NCBI GenBank assembly: GCA_023264445.1 | Contig: JAHFMN010000002.1 | Span: 206,720 to 242,597 of the forward strand | Source of the DNA: Candidatus Kaiserbacteria bacterium | GTDB lineage: Bacteria > Patescibacteriota > Minisyncoccia > Phycocordibacterales > Phycocordibacteraceae | Reading direction: 5' to 3' | DNA length: 35,878 nucleotides | Shown: piece by piece, positions 35,241 through 35,878 of the stretch | Position numbering within the stretch: position 1 is the stretch's first letter | Layout: every line of letters starts with the position of its first letter | Translations under genes and position numbers: made by a program | The notes under the pieces: model-generated | Told to the model about the DNA's origin: nothing | The model's database searches: none | What the model saw: the letters and a program-made list of their open reading frames with translations, nothing else

Positions 35241-35666
35241 ATGGCAAAAACTGTTGAAATAAAAAGTGCGAAGTGTCAGGAAGCCATACGACTTAAATAT
35301 GAGGGTGAATCGTATGAAGCAATTTCCAAGAAAACCAAAACGCCCCTCAACACGATCAAGGGCTGGTTTCGGAGTGAAGGGCCACTGCGAGAGGAATACG
35401 ACACCTATGCTGACGAGCAGAACGAGCTTCGGCTCAGTGAGTCGAACCAAATCCTCAAAAGAAACATCCACACTGCATCGAACATGCTCGTTGCCCTCAT
35501 GGGAAGTCCTGACGATAACGTCAAATTTCGTGCCGTCAAAGAGATGCACGACCGTGTCCACGGCAGTCCGAAGCAGACGTTTGATCGTGATGGACTGTTT
35601 GGCACAGACATAAGCTATGAACAAATCCTCCGCAAAGCCAGAGAAAAGCCCCCTCCAGATGGTTAA
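35241..35666 (+). CDS. Phage terminase small subunit-like DNA-binding protein (ORF opens at 35220)
   Basis: AIRLKYEGESYEAISKKTKTPLNTIKGWF HTH; immediately upstream of TerL-like gene. Confidence 0.65.
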   Translation: MAKTVEIKSAKCQEAIRLKYEGESYEAISKKTKTPLNTIKGWFRSEGPLREEYDTYADEQNELRLSESNQILKRNIHTASNMLVALMGSPDDNVKFRAVKEMHDRVHGSPKQTFDRDGLFGTDISYEQILRKAREKPPPDG

Positions 35667-35878
35667 GGACATCACTGAAGTGATGAGGATTTGTGATGCT
35701 GATCCGCAAACCTTCATCGAGCACTGTTTATCAATAAAAACCAAAAATCAGCAGACTGTTCTTTTACACCTGAATACCGCACAGACCATGATCCACGACA
35801 GGATCAAGAAACTGCGAGCACTCGGTAAGCCGATAAGAATGATCATCTTGAAAGCGAGACAGGAGGGGGTCTCTACTC
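35617..35878 (+). CDS. Phage terminase large subunit, N-terminal part (runs off the window)
   Basis: MNKSSAKPEKSPLQMVKDITEVMRICDADPQTFIEHCLSIKTKNQQTVLLHLNTAQTMIHDRIKKLRALGKPIRMIILKARQEGVST; TerL-type Walker A KARQxGxST. Confidence 0.75.
   Translation, partial: MNKSSAKPEKSPLQMVKDITEVMRICDADPQTFIEHCLSIKTKNQQTVLLHLNTAQTMIHDRIKKLRALGKPIRMIILKARQEGVST

Larger units (their letters stand above)
16484..35878. mobile_element. Integrated temperate-phage-like element; left boundary at tRNA-Ser, right boundary outside the window
   Basis: Serine integrase abutting tRNA, CI/Cro-type switch, rep-like gene, terminase genes, metal and defence-like cargo. Confidence 0.8.

Noticed and set aside
1-35878. CRISPR array, rRNA operon, IS element or TnpB/omega-RNA locus
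   Set aside because: No regularly spaced repeats, no rRNA signatures and no transposase other than the serine integrase were seen.

Overview
The window looks like a Patescibacteria/CPR-like (Parcubacteria-type) chromosome segment (about 1-16483) joined at a tRNA-Ser(GGA) gene to a temperate-phage-like element that runs off the right edge (about 16484-35878+). Lineage is inferred from gene style and was not tested. Chromosomal part: ABC transporter, typA, cfa, pyrE/pyrF, ssrA (tmRNA)-smpB, ftsH, tRNA-Ile(UAU), recG, a small cupredoxin, lemA-GGDEF-htpX, an SDR, and a GIY-YIG pseudogene abutting tRNA-Ser. Element: large serine integrase reading into the tRNA, CI/Cro-like divergent switch with repeated operators, HTH replication-initiator-like gene with internal iteron-like repeats, a copper cargo block (multicopper oxidase, CopB-type ATPase, CsoR/RcnR-family regulator with operator, cupredoxin, DsbA-like and Met/His/Cys-rich membrane proteins), a Fic / RadC-like JAB / TrlF-like PHP-ATPase block, then dam, ParB-like, terminase small subunit and the start of terminase large subunit. 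The most interesting points are: copper plus defence-like cargo on a CPR-type prophage; a promoter - short RNA - terminator - long GU-containing stem leader before the packaging genes; a lambda-O-like origin candidate inside the rep gene; an integrase whose C-terminus is antisense tRNA; and self-similar palindromes apparently inserted into a tRNA-Ser remnant and into recG. No database search or folding program was run; families are assigned from motifs read by eye.
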